Origin: Bacteroidota bacterium
Lineage (GTDB): Bacteria; Bacteroidota; Rhodothermia; Rhodothermales; UBA10348
Assembly: GCA_029262835.1 (NCBI GenBank)
Contig: JAJCYQ010000060.1
Coordinates: 62,001 to 126,000, forward strand
Direction of reading: 5' to 3'
DNA length: 64,000 nt
In this document: piece by piece, positions 43,749-53,064 of the stretch
Position numbering within the stretch: the first letter of the stretch is position 1
Layout of the letters: each line of letters begins with the position of its first letter
Position numbers and translations under genes: made by a program
The notes under the pieces: model-generated
Databases searched by the model: none
Seen by the model: the letters and a program-made list of their open reading frames with translations, nothing else
Told to the model about the DNA's origin: nothing

Positions 43749-45192
43749 GCCGCTTCCACTCAAAAAAACCAATGGATACCACTGCCAGAAAAAACAATAC
43801 AGAAAACAGTTCGCCGACCGCAAGATACACCGTTTGGATGGGACGGGGTGTTATGTTCGTCTGCTCCGATACCGGGACATCTTCCGGAAGCTCCTTGATC
43901 ACGCGGCCTGATTCAGACAGCACCCCTGACCATCCAGACACTCCGACCATGACGACAGAGCGTCCCGTAGCACGCGCAACAAGGGCCGTCATATCTCTGT
44001 GCTGCAGGGGCATACGGTCGCTGTCCCACCATCCATCCTGGGACAGGACAACGAGAACATCCGCGCCCTGGCGAGCGGCTGACCGCGCTTCTGCGGCAAA
44101 GAGGCTTTCGAAACAGATGAGTGCTGACACGTTGTGATTGCCAACGGCCCAGATGGCGCGCTCTCTGCCGGGCGTGTAACCGCGGGCTCCGCCGCTGTCT
44201 ACGCGCAGATGATGAAGCCAGGGCAGCAATTCCAGCCCGGGAATGTACTCGACGAGCGGAATCAGGCGTCGCTTGCCGCTCCATACGAGCCGTTCTTCGG
44301 CGGCTTGACCGGACGGATTCCAGTAGGCGGCCGCATTGTACATTACGCCCTCCTCGTTTTCCACAATACCACCCGTGATGATTGGGCGTGTGACAAGGCG
44401 CTGGAGCAGGGAATCCTGTCTCACAGCCGTTCCAACAGGCAGGGCCGTTTCCGGCCAGATGAGGAGTCCAGCGGCCGGGGTTGACAGAGCCGCCAGCGCG
44501 TCTACACGTGAATCATCCCGGACATCGGCCCACGATTCGGCGTCCATACCCGGCTGGACAAGACCCAAGGAAAGCGGCTGGCTGGATTCGGGTAGCGGGC
44601 TCCGGCTTCCCGGATCGGGGCGCAGGAGCGCGATCACAATCCACAAGGCCGCAATTGGCACCTGGACGCGATGTGGCCAGCGGGTGGATACTGCGGCCAC
44701 TATCCACATCAAGAACGACGCGCCTGTTATGCCGAGAAGCGGCACAAGGCCCGCCCAGGCCGTGCCGGACACCGTATATCCGGCAGACATGAGTGGCATG
44801 GGTACCGGTCCGAACGTCATTACGCCTTCAAGTAGCATGATCGCCGCGGTCAACCCCGGTACCCCTGCCAGCCGGTATCCCGTGCGGGCGAGTAGAGCGC
44901 TGAGAAGAGCGAGAAGAATGAGCAGCAGCAGGGACACGATCGCCGTACCGGGCCAGACATGGTCGAGGATCCATCCATAGGAGAAGCCCCATCCTACAAG
45001 AAAGTAGGCCAGGACCGGCCACACGGCGTCGCGGTGTGGCGCCAGTCCGCGTACTGCGTGAAAAAGCAACAACAGCGACGGAAATGCGGTTATGGGCAGC
45101 GCGGCGGGTGGGGAAGATGCAGCGAGCAGCAGTCCGGCTGCCGCAGCCAGCGACACGGCAGCCCGATACGATCTTGGATGTTGTAGGTCCAT
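43741..45192 (-). CDS. lnt: Apolipoprotein N-acyltransferase
   Basis: Adds the third acyl chain to lipoproteins in the inner membrane. The N-terminal 170 or so residues are hydrophobic helices. The nitrilase-like periplasmic domain carries the triad: Glu in LIWPETALP, Lys in WSGKRRLIPLVEYIP, and Cys in SALICFESLF. A last helix precedes the C-terminus. The longest frame starts at GTG 45228; ATG 45192 avoids overlap with the divergent ParA-like gene and gives 483 residues. Several lipoproteins in this window (P460-like, YjiK-like, TlpA-like) are expected substrates. Confidence 0.93.
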   Translation of the reverse strand: MDLQHPRSYRAAVSLAAAAGLLLAASSPPAALPITAFPSLLLLFHAVRGLAPHRDAVWPVLAYFLVGWGFSYGWILDHVWPGTAIVSLLLLILLALLSALLARTGYRLAGVPGLTAAIMLLEGVMTFGPVPMPLMSAGYTVSGTAWAGLVPLLGITGASFLMWIVAAVSTRWPHRVQVPIAALWIVIALLRPDPGSRSPLPESSQPLSLGLVQPGMDAESWADVRDDSRVDALAALSTPAAGLLIWPETALPVGTAVRQDSLLQRLVTRPIITGGIVENEEGVMYNAAAYWNPSGQAAEERLVWSGKRRLIPLVEYIPGLELLPWLHHLRVDSGGARGYTPGRERAIWAVGNHNVSALICFESLFAAEARSAARQGADVLVVLSQDGWWDSDRMPLQHRDMTALVARATGRSVVMVGVSGWSGVLSESGRVIKELPEDVPVSEQTNITPRPIQTVYLAVGELFSVLFFLAVVSIGFFEWKRHD

Positions 45193-45236
45193 TTGACTAA
45201 CTTGCGCTTCCACAACATGTGTGCTCACGCTCGTTC

Positions 45237-46043
45237 ATGATTACGATCTCGGTTTGCAATCACAAGGGAGGGACGGGCAAGACCACGTCTTCCATCAACC
45301 TCGCGGCTGCCTTGTCGCTGTCCGGGCTGAACGTCCTGGTGGTCGACCTGGATCCGCAGGGCTTTCTGACGCGGATGGTAGGTATTGGCGAGCCCGAAGC
45401 GTCCGAGTCGTCGGCCATCCTGTTCGATCCGGATGCCAAAGAAGGCCGCGCGTTGCCCATCGTTGAGACGGGCAGCTTTGCGCTCATACCGTCATCGCCG
45501 GCGCTTTCAGCCGGTATGCGAAAACTGACGCGTCCGGTCGATGTACTCTGGCTCAAGGAATTCGTAGAAGGCGACGTTCCGACACTCGGGTACGACGTCC
45601 TTCTTTTCGACACGGCCGCGGCCGTAACGGTTTACAGCCTTAATGCGCTGGCGGCAAGTGACCACGTTGTGATTCCTGTTCTGCCGGAGTATCAGCCAGT
45701 CGTTGGCGCCGAGCAGACCTGGCAGACGGCCCAGATGGTGCGTAAAAAGTTGAATCCGGGACTCGACGAACCCAGCTTCCTGTTGACCATGGTCGATGGA
45801 CGCAAGCAGAATCACCGATCCTACCGTTCCTATATGCGGGAGAAGTACGGTTCGCACGTCATGAGGCAGATTATCCGTACCTGCACGACGTTGTCTATCT
45901 CGCATGGGCCAGGGGGGACGGTCTACAGTCGCAACGCGCATGCCCGTGGAGCTGTGGACTACGCGAGCGCTGCCGAGGAGCTGATGACACGGATTTCCCG
46001 CCGAGAACAAGCCCCCCATCAAGAACCTGCAATCCAGGCATGA
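45237..46043 (+). CDS. ParA/MinD-family ATPase (orphan)
   Basis: A 268-residue deviant-Walker ATPase. It starts MITISVCNHKGGTGKTTSSINLAAAL with the KGGTGKTT motif; VVDLDPQG and LLFDTAAAVTVYSLNALAASDHVVIPVLPEY give the other nucleotide motifs. ParA proteins position DNA or protein complexes in the cell. No ParB partner or parS-like repeat lies nearby, so its cargo is unknown and it may not act on chromosome partition. The frame runs from 45219; ATG 45237 precedes the conserved start. Its stop overlaps the next gene as ATGA. Confidence 0.9.
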   Translation: MITISVCNHKGGTGKTTSSINLAAALSLSGLNVLVVDLDPQGFLTRMVGIGEPEASESSAILFDPDAKEGRALPIVETGSFALIPSSPALSAGMRKLTRPVDVLWLKEFVEGDVPTLGYDVLLFDTAAAVTVYSLNALAASDHVVIPVLPEYQPVVGAEQTWQTAQMVRKKLNPGLDEPSFLLTMVDGRKQNHRSYRSYMREKYGSHVMRQIIRTCTTLSISHGPGGTVYSRNAHARGAVDYASAAEELMTRISRREQAPHQEPAIQA

Positions 46044-48397
46044 TACAACGTCTGAGGCATCTGCTTCCGCCGACGCTGCTCATTGTGGGTATGCTGTGGT
46101 TTCTCGGCAGGCCGTTGGGCGGCACATTCAAGCCAGGACCCCTGCTTGAGCCCCTCCGCGGTCTGCACGCCACCGCGCGCCACGCAGTGCCCCATGAAAA
46201 TGAGGTCCTTGCACTCGAGGGCATGACGTCGCCGGTTGTTGTCGACATGGATGCGCGCGGCGTTCCCCACATTACGGCCGCGTCCGATCGTGATGCGGTC
46301 ATGGCTATGGGTTACATCGTCGCACGTGATCGTCTATTCGAAATGGAGTTCCTGTGGCGTGTGGCTACAGGTCGATTATCAGAAGTGCTTGGTCCGGATG
46401 CCGTCTCCCAGGATCAGTACTTCCGCCAGATCGGTATGGCCAATGCCGTTCGTGACCAGGCGAAATACGCGGCAGATCTCACGTCTGAAGCTTCCCGGGC
46501 TATGACGTGGTATGCCGAAGGCGCCAATGCATGGATAAACAGCCTTACAACAGACGCTTATCCGTTTGAATACAGACTTCTCGATTTTGCGCCTTCGTCC
46601 TTCACAGCCGAGCACACAGCGGCACTGCAGCTCTTCATGACGTTCGACCTCTCCTTCCGGAGCGATGACGTGGCGTATGAGACAGCGCGTCGCGTGCTCT
46701 CACCGGATGACTACGCTGCCCTTTTTCCGGCTGCATCAGGCCATGAGAAGCCGATAGTTCAGGCACCGACGGGTCCGGGCGTCGACCTACCGACTGGCAT
46801 CACGGGCGCCGCACCAACGCATCGCGACGAGCGTCCACGCGTGCTTCCGTCCGTGGCACGCGGCTACATCGAAGGCACGGGGTCCAACAACTGGGCGGTC
46901 AACGGAGCGCGATCGGCGAGCGGCCTGCCCATATTGGCGGGCGACATGCACCTGAATCTTTCATTACCCGCCATCTGGTATGAACTTGGTGTCTATACAC
47001 CAACGGCCCGCTCGTACGGGGTCACGTTCCCGTCGGTACCCATCATCGTGGAAGGCATAACAGAGCGGCATGCGTGGACATTCACCAACACCGGTGCGGA
47101 CCAGATAGACCGCTACCTGCTGACGCTCGACGCATCGGGCGAGAACTACGCATACGACGGTACCTTCCGGCCGCTTCTCCTCGTACCTGACACGATCCGC
47201 GTCCGGGGCAGCGATCCGGTCGTATCTACACTCCGATTCTCCCACCATGGCCCCGTCGAGGACTCGCCACTCGGGCCGGTCGCTATCCGGTGGGTCGGGC
47301 ACGAGCCGAATCGTACGCTCGAGGCGCTCTGGGGCATGCACCGCGCCCGCAGTCATGCCGAGTTCGAGGAAGCAACGCGCCGGTGGGATGCCCCCATGCA
47401 GAATATCCTGTATGCCGACGCTGAAGGCACGATTGCCATCCGGTCGACCGGTTACCTCCCGGTACGCGCATCGGGCACAGGCCTGCTGGATGGCTCGACG
47501 CCCGACACCGAATGGCAGGGCCGTGTGCCATTCAATGCGCTTCCGTCCTGGGTCAATCCGGGCCGCGGATATCTGACGTCGACCAACCAGCGCCCCACTA
47601 CCGCTTCAGATCCATACATGGGTGAAGACTGGCGCTCCATTTTCAGGAGCCGCCGCATAGACACATTGTTATCTGCGCAAGAGCAACACACTGCTCGTGA
47701 TCTCAAGGCCTACCAGGCGGACGTCCACGCCGTGCAGGCCGATTATCTGATTCCCCTGGTAGATACGCTTACAGGGATCGACCCAGCCGGCGAGGAGCTC
47801 GTAGCCCTGCTCGCAGCCTGGGACCGGCGCATGACCACCGCGTCCCATGAGGCGACGCTGTTCGCCGCGCTGGCCGATACGCTCTACAACCTGGTATGGG
47901 ACGAACCGGTCTTCGAGGACATACCGAGGCCCCACTTCGTGCGGATGTTCGCCGAGCCGGGACGGGATGCGCCCGAGATCGACGCTGTGTGGTTCGACAG
48001 GGTCTCGACTCCGGGCGTAGAAACGTTCGCCGATCTGCTGCGCGAAGCCATACGGCGTCAGGAACTGCCCAGTGAGACCGCCGCATGGGGAGACGTGCAT
48101 ACATTGCAGATACGCCATATCACGCGCAGCCCAGCTTTGCGCGCGCTGTGGCGTGAAAACATGCCGTATCCGGGATGGAAAGAGACGTTGTCCCCGGCCC
48201 GGGGCATGCGGGCCACACACTCGGCGTCGTGGCGTGTTGTAGTGGATTTCAGTGGCGGTCAGCCCCGCGCGTGGGGTGTATATCCCGGTGGCCAGTCGGG
48301 CAATCCGTTCTCACGACTCTACGACGCTCACGTGGACACTTTTGTGGCGTTTGATTACTATGCGCTCGACCTGACCCGAATTACGGACACGAATTGA
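46040..48397 (+). CDS. Penicillin-acylase-family N-terminal nucleophile hydrolase
   Basis: A 785-residue exported amidase-like enzyme. An N-terminal hydrophobic segment (PPTLLIVGMLWFLG) is a signal anchor. The alpha-chain shows VVVDMDARGVPHITAASDRDAVMAMGYIVARDRLFEMEF. The self-cleavage and catalytic Ser lies in IEGTGSNNWAVNGA, followed by AGDMHLNLSLPAIWY and WTFTNTGADQIDRY. Such enzymes cleave acyl-amide bonds, from penicillins to acyl-homoserine lactones; which applies here cannot be told. It overlaps the ParA-like gene by 4 nt, an odd pairing. Confidence 0.9.
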   Translation: MIQRLRHLLPPTLLIVGMLWFLGRPLGGTFKPGPLLEPLRGLHATARHAVPHENEVLALEGMTSPVVVDMDARGVPHITAASDRDAVMAMGYIVARDRLFEMEFLWRVATGRLSEVLGPDAVSQDQYFRQIGMANAVRDQAKYAADLTSEASRAMTWYAEGANAWINSLTTDAYPFEYRLLDFAPSSFTAEHTAALQLFMTFDLSFRSDDVAYETARRVLSPDDYAALFPAASGHEKPIVQAPTGPGVDLPTGITGAAPTHRDERPRVLPSVARGYIEGTGSNNWAVNGARSASGLPILAGDMHLNLSLPAIWYELGVYTPTARSYGVTFPSVPIIVEGITERHAWTFTNTGADQIDRYLLTLDASGENYAYDGTFRPLLLVPDTIRVRGSDPVVSTLRFSHHGPVEDSPLGPVAIRWVGHEPNRTLEALWGMHRARSHAEFEEATRRWDAPMQNILYADAEGTIAIRSTGYLPVRASGTGLLDGSTPDTEWQGRVPFNALPSWVNPGRGYLTSTNQRPTTASDPYMGEDWRSIFRSRRIDTLLSAQEQHTARDLKAYQADVHAVQADYLIPLVDTLTGIDPAGEELVALLAAWDRRMTTASHEATLFAALADTLYNLVWDEPVFEDIPRPHFVRMFAEPGRDAPEIDAVWFDRVSTPGVETFADLLREAIRRQELPSETAAWGDVHTLQIRHITRSPALRALWRENMPYPGWKETLSPARGMRATHSASWRVVVDFSGGQPRAWGVYPGGQSGNPFSRLYDAHVDTFVAFDYYALDLTRITDTN

Positions 48398-48409
48398 GAG
48401 GAATGACCG

Positions 48410-49918
48410 ATGAAGAGTGAACAGGATGCCCGTTTTTCGTCCCGACTGGGACTCATACTGAGTGTACTCGGGATAGCCGTGGGTACGGGCAATATCTGGC
48501 GTTTTCCGCGAATTGCTGCGAGCAATGCGGGTGATGATGGCGCTGGCGCCTTTCTGTTTGCCTGGTTCATCTTCCTGCTTGTGTGGTCTGTGCCGCTGAT
48601 CATTGCCGAATATGCCCTCGGCCGGAAGGGACGTATGGGTGTCATTGGCTCACTCGCCAAGGTGGCCGGTCGACGCTTCGGATGGATGGGCGCTTTCATC
48701 GGTTTTGTGGCCACAGCCATCATGTTCTACTATTCAGTCGTGGCAGGTTGGTGCGTCTACTATGTCACGCAGATGGTGGCATCGCCATTGCCTGTGTCGG
48801 TGGAGCAGTCCACAGCCATCTGGGAGTCGTTTCAGCAGGGGGGACTGCCCATCGCATTCCATGCCCTGGCCATGTTCATAGGCGGCGTCGTGGTCATTCG
48901 CGGGATTTCGTCCATTGAGAGGGCGAACAAAGTGCTCATACCCGTTCTGCTCGGTATTGTGGTGATATCACTTGTCAGAACACTGACGCTTGAGGGGTCA
49001 TGGGAAGGAATCGCATTTCTTTTTCGGCCGGACTGGGCCACGCTCAGCCAGCCACGTATCTGGCTGGAGGCGCTCACCCAGAATGCCTGGGATACCGGCG
49101 CGGGATGGGGCCTGATTCTGACTTACGGCGCCTATATGCATGCCCGACACGGTGTTGTAAAGAACAGCCTCATCACTGGATTCGGCAATAATACGGTCAG
49201 CATCATGGCGGCCGTAGTGATCTTCGGCACGGTGTTCGCGACTCTGGGTGCTGAGATGTCCCGCCCCGAAGTACTCACGATCATGCAGACCAGTGGTCCG
49301 GCAGCAACGGGATTGACCTTCATCTGGATGCCCCAGCTATTCGCTCGAATGCCGCTTGGCGAAGTGCTGGCTGTCCTGTTTTTCCTGGGTCTGTCATTTG
49401 CCGCCATCAGTTCGTTGATCTCCATGATCCAGCTTACGACGCGGCTTCTGGTTGACCTTGGACTGACGCGGCGATCGGCCGTCATATCCGTCGTGACCGT
49501 TGGCTTCGTCCTCGGCGTTCCATCGGCCGTAAACCTGAACATTTTCGGCAACCAGGACTTTGTCTGGGGTGTCGCGCTCATGATTTCCGGGGCGTTTATT
49601 GCCTTCTCCGTCATTCGATATGGTGTGGCTGCGTTCCGTCGGGATGTGGTCGATGTGGCCGATGGAGATTGGCGCGCTGGCCGCGTGTGGGAAATACTCA
49701 TTACGTGGGCCATACCCGCGCAGGCCATTGTGCTGCTCGTCTGGTGGTTCTCCCTTTCTGCGACAGTCTATGCGCCCGATACGTGGTTTGACCCGTTCGA
49801 TCCGTACTCCGTGATGACGATTCTCGTACAGTGGGCGCTCGTGATGGGCGTGTTCATCTACTACAACAAACGAATCGTGGATCGTACGCTCGGGCGTGCG
49901 ACCTCAGATCCGGCATGA
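48410..49918 (+). CDS. Sodium-dependent transporter of the NSS/SNF family
   Basis: A 502-residue membrane protein with about twelve helices. The first helix motif GIAVGTGNIWRFPRIAASNAGDDGAGAFL is the NSS signature with its unwound centre. WSVPLIIAEYALGRKG follows, and later FGNNTVSIMAAVVIFGTVFATLG. NSS members import amino acids or related amines with Na+. The substrate is not predictable. It begins 12 nt after the acylase gene, with GAGAGG near the ATG, and its stop overlaps the phosphatase ATG. Confidence 0.92.
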   Translation: MKSEQDARFSSRLGLILSVLGIAVGTGNIWRFPRIAASNAGDDGAGAFLFAWFIFLLVWSVPLIIAEYALGRKGRMGVIGSLAKVAGRRFGWMGAFIGFVATAIMFYYSVVAGWCVYYVTQMVASPLPVSVEQSTAIWESFQQGGLPIAFHALAMFIGGVVVIRGISSIERANKVLIPVLLGIVVISLVRTLTLEGSWEGIAFLFRPDWATLSQPRIWLEALTQNAWDTGAGWGLILTYGAYMHARHGVVKNSLITGFGNNTVSIMAAVVIFGTVFATLGAEMSRPEVLTIMQTSGPAATGLTFIWMPQLFARMPLGEVLAVLFFLGLSFAAISSLISMIQLTTRLLVDLGLTRRSAVISVVTVGFVLGVPSAVNLNIFGNQDFVWGVALMISGAFIAFSVIRYGVAAFRRDVVDVADGDWRAGRVWEILITWAIPAQAIVLLVWWFSLSATVYAPDTWFDPFDPYSVMTILVQWALVMGVFIYYNKRIVDRTLGRATSDPA

Positions 49919-50409
49919 AAACGCACGTCCGGATTCTCTTTGTCTGTCTCGGCAACATTTGCCGCAGTCCGCTGGCTGAGGGCGTCTTCCGGCGCCAGGT
50001 AGAGCGTGCTGGTCTTTCGTCGCAAATCGATATCGATTCTGCTGGCACAGGATCGTGGCATGTTGGAGAAGCGCCCGATACCCGAATGCAGGCCACATCC
50101 AGTGAGCGGGGCGTCGACATCAGCCAGCAACAGGCCCGCCAGGTCACGCTGGCCGATCTGGCGCGCTTTGACCACATCTTTGTGATGGACAAGGACAACC
50201 TGTCAGATGTGCTCTCGCTTGACCCCGACGGGCGTCACCACCACAAAGTCCGTCTCTTCCGTGAGTTTGATCCGGAGCCAGGGGACTATCAGGTGCCCGA
50301 TCCGTACTACGGAGGAGCGGATGGTTTTGGGCTCGTTTTCGATATTGCCGAGCGAACAGCCTCCATGATTCTTCACCGACTGGTTGAGGAATATGGTCTC
50401 AGGACATGA
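49915..50409 (+). CDS. Low-molecular-weight protein-tyrosine-phosphatase family protein
   Basis: A 164-residue enzyme with the P-loop ILFVCLGNICRSPLAEG (Cys and Arg of CxxxxxRS) and the general-acid motif DPYYGG. It starts at ATG 49915, overlapping the transporter stop; the frame is open back to 49831 but without family similarity. The fructosamine-kinase-like gene overlaps its 3' end. Some bacterial LMW-PTPs encoded next to FN3K-like kinases act as ribulosamine/erythrulosamine 5-phosphatases, making substrates for the kinase in protein deglycation. That role is likelier here than tyrosine signalling, but is inferred. Confidence 0.92.
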   Translation: MKTHVRILFVCLGNICRSPLAEGVFRRQVERAGLSSQIDIDSAGTGSWHVGEAPDTRMQATSSERGVDISQQQARQVTLADLARFDHIFVMDKDNLSDVLSLDPDGRHHHKVRLFREFDPEPGDYQVPDPYYGGADGFGLVFDIAERTASMILHRLVEEYGLRT

Positions 50410-51166
50410 GCGCGTCGTTGCTCCGGGAGGAAACCTGTTGTTGAAGTGGGGGCCACGGGCCCGTATTGAAGCAGAATATCACGGTTTACAACTGCTGGAA
50501 GCGCAGATTCCGGACTGCATTCCGACCGGGCGCTCCCTGGTGGCTCTGGACAGTGCCGTTTCAATCCTGACCCTGCCCTGGGTCGAGACTGTACCGTGGA
50601 CCTCGGCCCACTGGCAGCACCTTGCCGATATTCTCGGCCGTCTGCGTCTTCCATCTGACACGCCGTACGGATTGGAGCGTGACAATTTCATCGGTCCCAC
50701 ACCTCAGAAAAACTACGAATCGGATCATTGGGAGCAGTTCGTGCGCGAGCAGAGACTGTATCCAATGCTCGATCGGCTGGAGCTGCGTTTTATGGCGCAG
50801 TCGATGTTGCATGCGCTTGCCACGTGGCTACCCGAGCGTCCGCCGCCCTTTCTTTGTCACGGAGACCTGTGGTCAGGAAACGTTATCCCAACCCATGGCG
50901 GCCGTTGCATGCTGATTGATCCGGCCCTGCACGTGGGGGATATCTGGATGGATGTGGCCATGCTGTCACTCTTCGGTTCGCCCCCACGAGCGTTCCTGGA
51001 GCAGGTTGCCGAGGTTACGGGGACGGACATTCCATCCGACGAGTGCACGTTGATCTATCAGCTGTACCATGTGCTCAATCACGCGATTCTGTTTGGAGGT
51101 GGCTATCATGACCAGGCGATCCGCATGATCAGGCACCTCAATCAGGAGGCGGAAGCGCGTCGATGA
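50393..51166 (+). CDS. Fructosamine/ribulosamine 3-kinase family protein, short N-terminus
   Basis: A 257-residue kinase of the FN3K/YniA group, which phosphorylates sugar adducts on protein lysines so they fall off. The catalytic loop FLCHGDLWSGNVIP, then LIDPALHVGDIWMDVAMLSLF and YQLYHVLNHAILFGGGY are family signatures. The Lys strand appears as NLLLKWGP. Compared with E. coli YniA, about 25 N-terminal residues, including the glycine-rich PGG loop, are missing. The frame opens only at TTG 50384; ATG 50393 is preferred. It overlaps the phosphatase gene by 17 nt and the convergent HAD gene by 29 nt. Confidence 0.88.
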   Translation: MVSGHERVVAPGGNLLLKWGPRARIEAEYHGLQLLEAQIPDCIPTGRSLVALDSAVSILTLPWVETVPWTSAHWQHLADILGRLRLPSDTPYGLERDNFIGPTPQKNYESDHWEQFVREQRLYPMLDRLELRFMAQSMLHALATWLPERPPPFLCHGDLWSGNVIPTHGGRCMLIDPALHVGDIWMDVAMLSLFGSPPRAFLEQVAEVTGTDIPSDECTLIYQLYHVLNHAILFGGGYHDQAIRMIRHLNQEAEARR

Positions 51167-51833
51167 ACGTCAGTACGGCGTGTGGCGGGTCCAGGCTTTC
51201 CAATAGCAGGTCAGGACGACTTGCTTCCAGTTGGGCGCGAGGTACGAATCCTGTACACACGGCGAGCGCCCACGCACCGTGGGCACGCGAACACGCGACG
51301 TCGTGCTCCGTGTCGCCAATGATGACCGTGCGGTCCGGCGGCATGTCAATGCCTGTCGCAAGAAGAAGCCGCTCTTGGGCAATGGCCGGCAACAGGTTCC
51401 GGTCTTCGTTGTCACTGCCATAGGCGCCGGTGCCAAACAGACTGTCAAGTCCGGCCGCCCGGAGCTTGGCTCGGGCGGTTCCTTCCAGGTTGCCGGTCAG
51501 GATGCCGAGGTGGGTTGCAGGGCGATTGCTCAGCGACTCTACGAGTGACTCGACGCCAGGAAGCAGGTCCACGTGCTCCGGCCCAAGACGCAGGCACAGT
51601 TCGCGTTCATAGGCGAGGAGCGCCTGCGGCAACAGTTCCGGGATTTCGTCTCCCGGCACGCCCGATGCAAGCAGCACATCCGTCAGGATGGCCGGGTCTG
51701 TCCGGCCGGAAAAGGATACCGTCTCAGACTGAATATGCCGCCCAAGATGGCGCCCAAGTGCGGCCTCAATGGCCTGGCGGCCCACACCGCGCGTCAGCAT
51801 GAGCGTACCGTCGATGTCGAAAACCACAAACAT
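51138..51833 (-). CDS. HAD-superfamily phosphatase (phosphoglycolate phosphatase-like)
   Basis: A 231-residue HAD hydrolase. Motif I is VVFDIDGTLM with the nucleophile Asp, motif II LGILTGN, and motif IV VIIGDTEHDVACSRAHG. The cap between motifs I and II is all-helical, as in phosphoglycolate and beta-phosphoglucomutase phosphatases. Substrate not assignable. Its ATG overlaps the stop of the RmlC-like gene by 1 nt, so it is the last gene of the rmlB-rmlA operon and may act on a sugar phosphate. Confidence 0.88.
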   Translation of the reverse strand: MFVVFDIDGTLMLTRGVGRQAIEAALGRHLGRHIQSETVSFSGRTDPAILTDVLLASGVPGDEIPELLPQALLAYERELCLRLGPEHVDLLPGVESLVESLSNRPATHLGILTGNLEGTARAKLRAAGLDSLFGTGAYGSDNEDRNLLPAIAQERLLLATGIDMPPDRTVIIGDTEHDVACSRAHGAWALAVCTGFVPRAQLEASRPDLLLESLDPPHAVLTFIDALPPPD

Positions 51834-52324
51834 CAGTGCGTTCCCATCTGGAAGGGAGTGTTGTCACGTTCTTCGTGACGGATTTCGTCGACCTCTTCAC
51901 GTTTGCCTTCGCCGGCGTAGAGCGTATCGGGAAAATTGGTGACGAGTGCATCGGTATCCCCATCATTTCTGTAGGCATGCACGACACCTGGAGGAATAAT
52001 GACGAGCTTGGGCGCCTCGCGTCCTGCCTTGAAGACCATCCGCTTGCCGAACGTCAGTGAGGAGGAGCGGGCATCCCACAGAAAAACTGTGTAGTGGCCA
52101 TCAAAAAAAGCGAATCTGTCCGTCTGGTCGCGGTGCTCGTGGGGACCGCGTGCAATGCCAGCGTGCGTCAGAGACACATAGCCCATGGCAGGCTCCGACG
52201 CGCCGTCCGGTTCGTCCCGCCGGAAAATCTCCATGAGCCACCCCCGCTCATCGCTGAAAGCCCGGAGGCTCCGCACTGTTACACCATCGATCGTCGCATC
52301 GATCCACTCGGGAAAAGCAGTCAT
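51833..52324 (-). CDS. RmlC-like cupin (dTDP-sugar epimerase family)
   Basis: A 163-residue cupin related to dTDP-4-dehydrorhamnose 3,5-epimerase. GVTVRSLRAFSDERGWLMEIFR, IARGPHEHRDQTDRFAFFDG, and PKLVIIPPGVVHAYRNDGD are family motifs. The active-site His lies in RGPHEHR rather than the RGLHYQ of classic RmlC. The C-terminal part is short. It may be a 3,5-epimerase, 3-epimerase or isomerase on the keto-sugar made by RmlB. TGATG overlaps join it to rmlA upstream and the HAD gene downstream. Confidence 0.82.
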   Translation of the reverse strand: MTAFPEWIDATIDGVTVRSLRAFSDERGWLMEIFRRDEPDGASEPAMGYVSLTHAGIARGPHEHRDQTDRFAFFDGHYTVFLWDARSSSLTFGKRMVFKAGREAPKLVIIPPGVVHAYRNDGDTDALVTNFPDTLYAGEGKREEVDEIRHEERDNTPFQMGTH

Positions 52325-53064
52325 CAGCGTGCCCTCTCGTCCAGTTCGTCATAATGCACGTCGCGGGCCAGGACGTTGGCTTCGTCCCACCCGTCGAATG
52401 TACCCGCATCGCCCCAGAACCCTTCCAGAACGCCGTGGGACAGTTGCCCGAGCCGGGCGTACCGATTGTTGACGTCGCTGATTTCATACTCGCCGCGAGG
52501 AGAGGGCGAAAGCTCCCTGATGAAATCAAACGCCTGGTTGTCATAGAAATAGATTCCGGTAACGCTGTATGAACTTGGTGGATGCGACGGTTTTTCAATG
52601 ACTTCTGCGATCTGCCCATCTTCGAAGCGGGGGACGCCATAGCGCTCGGGGTCGTGTACCTTCTTGAGTAGCACGCGGGCGCCACGTTCCTGCTGCCGGA
52701 AGGCCTCTGCTTCCGTGGCGATATCGCTTCCCAGAATATTGTCGCCGAGGACGACGGCAAACGGATTTCCACCCGTGAAGGACTCGCATAGGGCCATGGC
52801 CTGTGCAATGCCGCCAGGTTCATCCTGGACCCGGTAGGTCAGGTCGATGCCGAGGCGGCGTCCACTGCCGAGAAGGTTGACCACGTCGCCCATGTGCTCC
52901 GGACTCGTTACAAGCACTACTTCCGTGATGCCCGCACGGCGCAACCGGACAAGAGGATGATATATCATCGGATAGCGCCCGACGGGCAGCAGGTGCTTGT
53001 TGGTCACGCGGGTGAGAGGGTAGAGGCGGCTGCCAGTGCCTCCGGCCAGGACTATTCCTTTCAT
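52324..53064 (-). CDS. rmlA: Glucose-1-phosphate thymidylyltransferase (short RmlA)
   Basis: A 246-residue nucleotidyltransferase that activates glucose-1-phosphate as dTDP-glucose. It has KGIVLAGGTGSRLYPLT, NKHLLPVGRYPMIYHPL, FAVVLGDNILG with the metal-binding Asp, VIEKP and WGDAGTFDGW, matching RmlA. It is shorter than E. coli RmlA (about 290), as in the single-domain group without the C-terminal allosteric helices. The start overlaps the rmlB stop by 4 nt, and its stop overlaps the cupin ATG. Confidence 0.9.
   Translation of the reverse strand: MKGIVLAGGTGSRLYPLTRVTNKHLLPVGRYPMIYHPLVRLRRAGITEVVLVTSPEHMGDVVNLLGSGRRLGIDLTYRVQDEPGGIAQAMALCESFTGGNPFAVVLGDNILGSDIATEAEAFRQQERGARVLLKKVHDPERYGVPRFEDGQIAEVIEKPSHPPSSYSVTGIYFYDNQAFDFIRELSPSPRGEYEISDVNNRYARLGQLSHGVLEGFWGDAGTFDGWDEANVLARDVHYDELDERAR

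Noticed and set aside
45237-46043. Chromosome partition locus
   Set aside because: No ParB gene or parS-like sites accompany the ParA-like gene, and dnaA or gid genes are absent.
50384-51166. Fructosamine kinase as a pseudogene
   Set aside because: The catalytic loop, metal motif and C-terminus are intact and the frame is unbroken; only the N-terminus is short.
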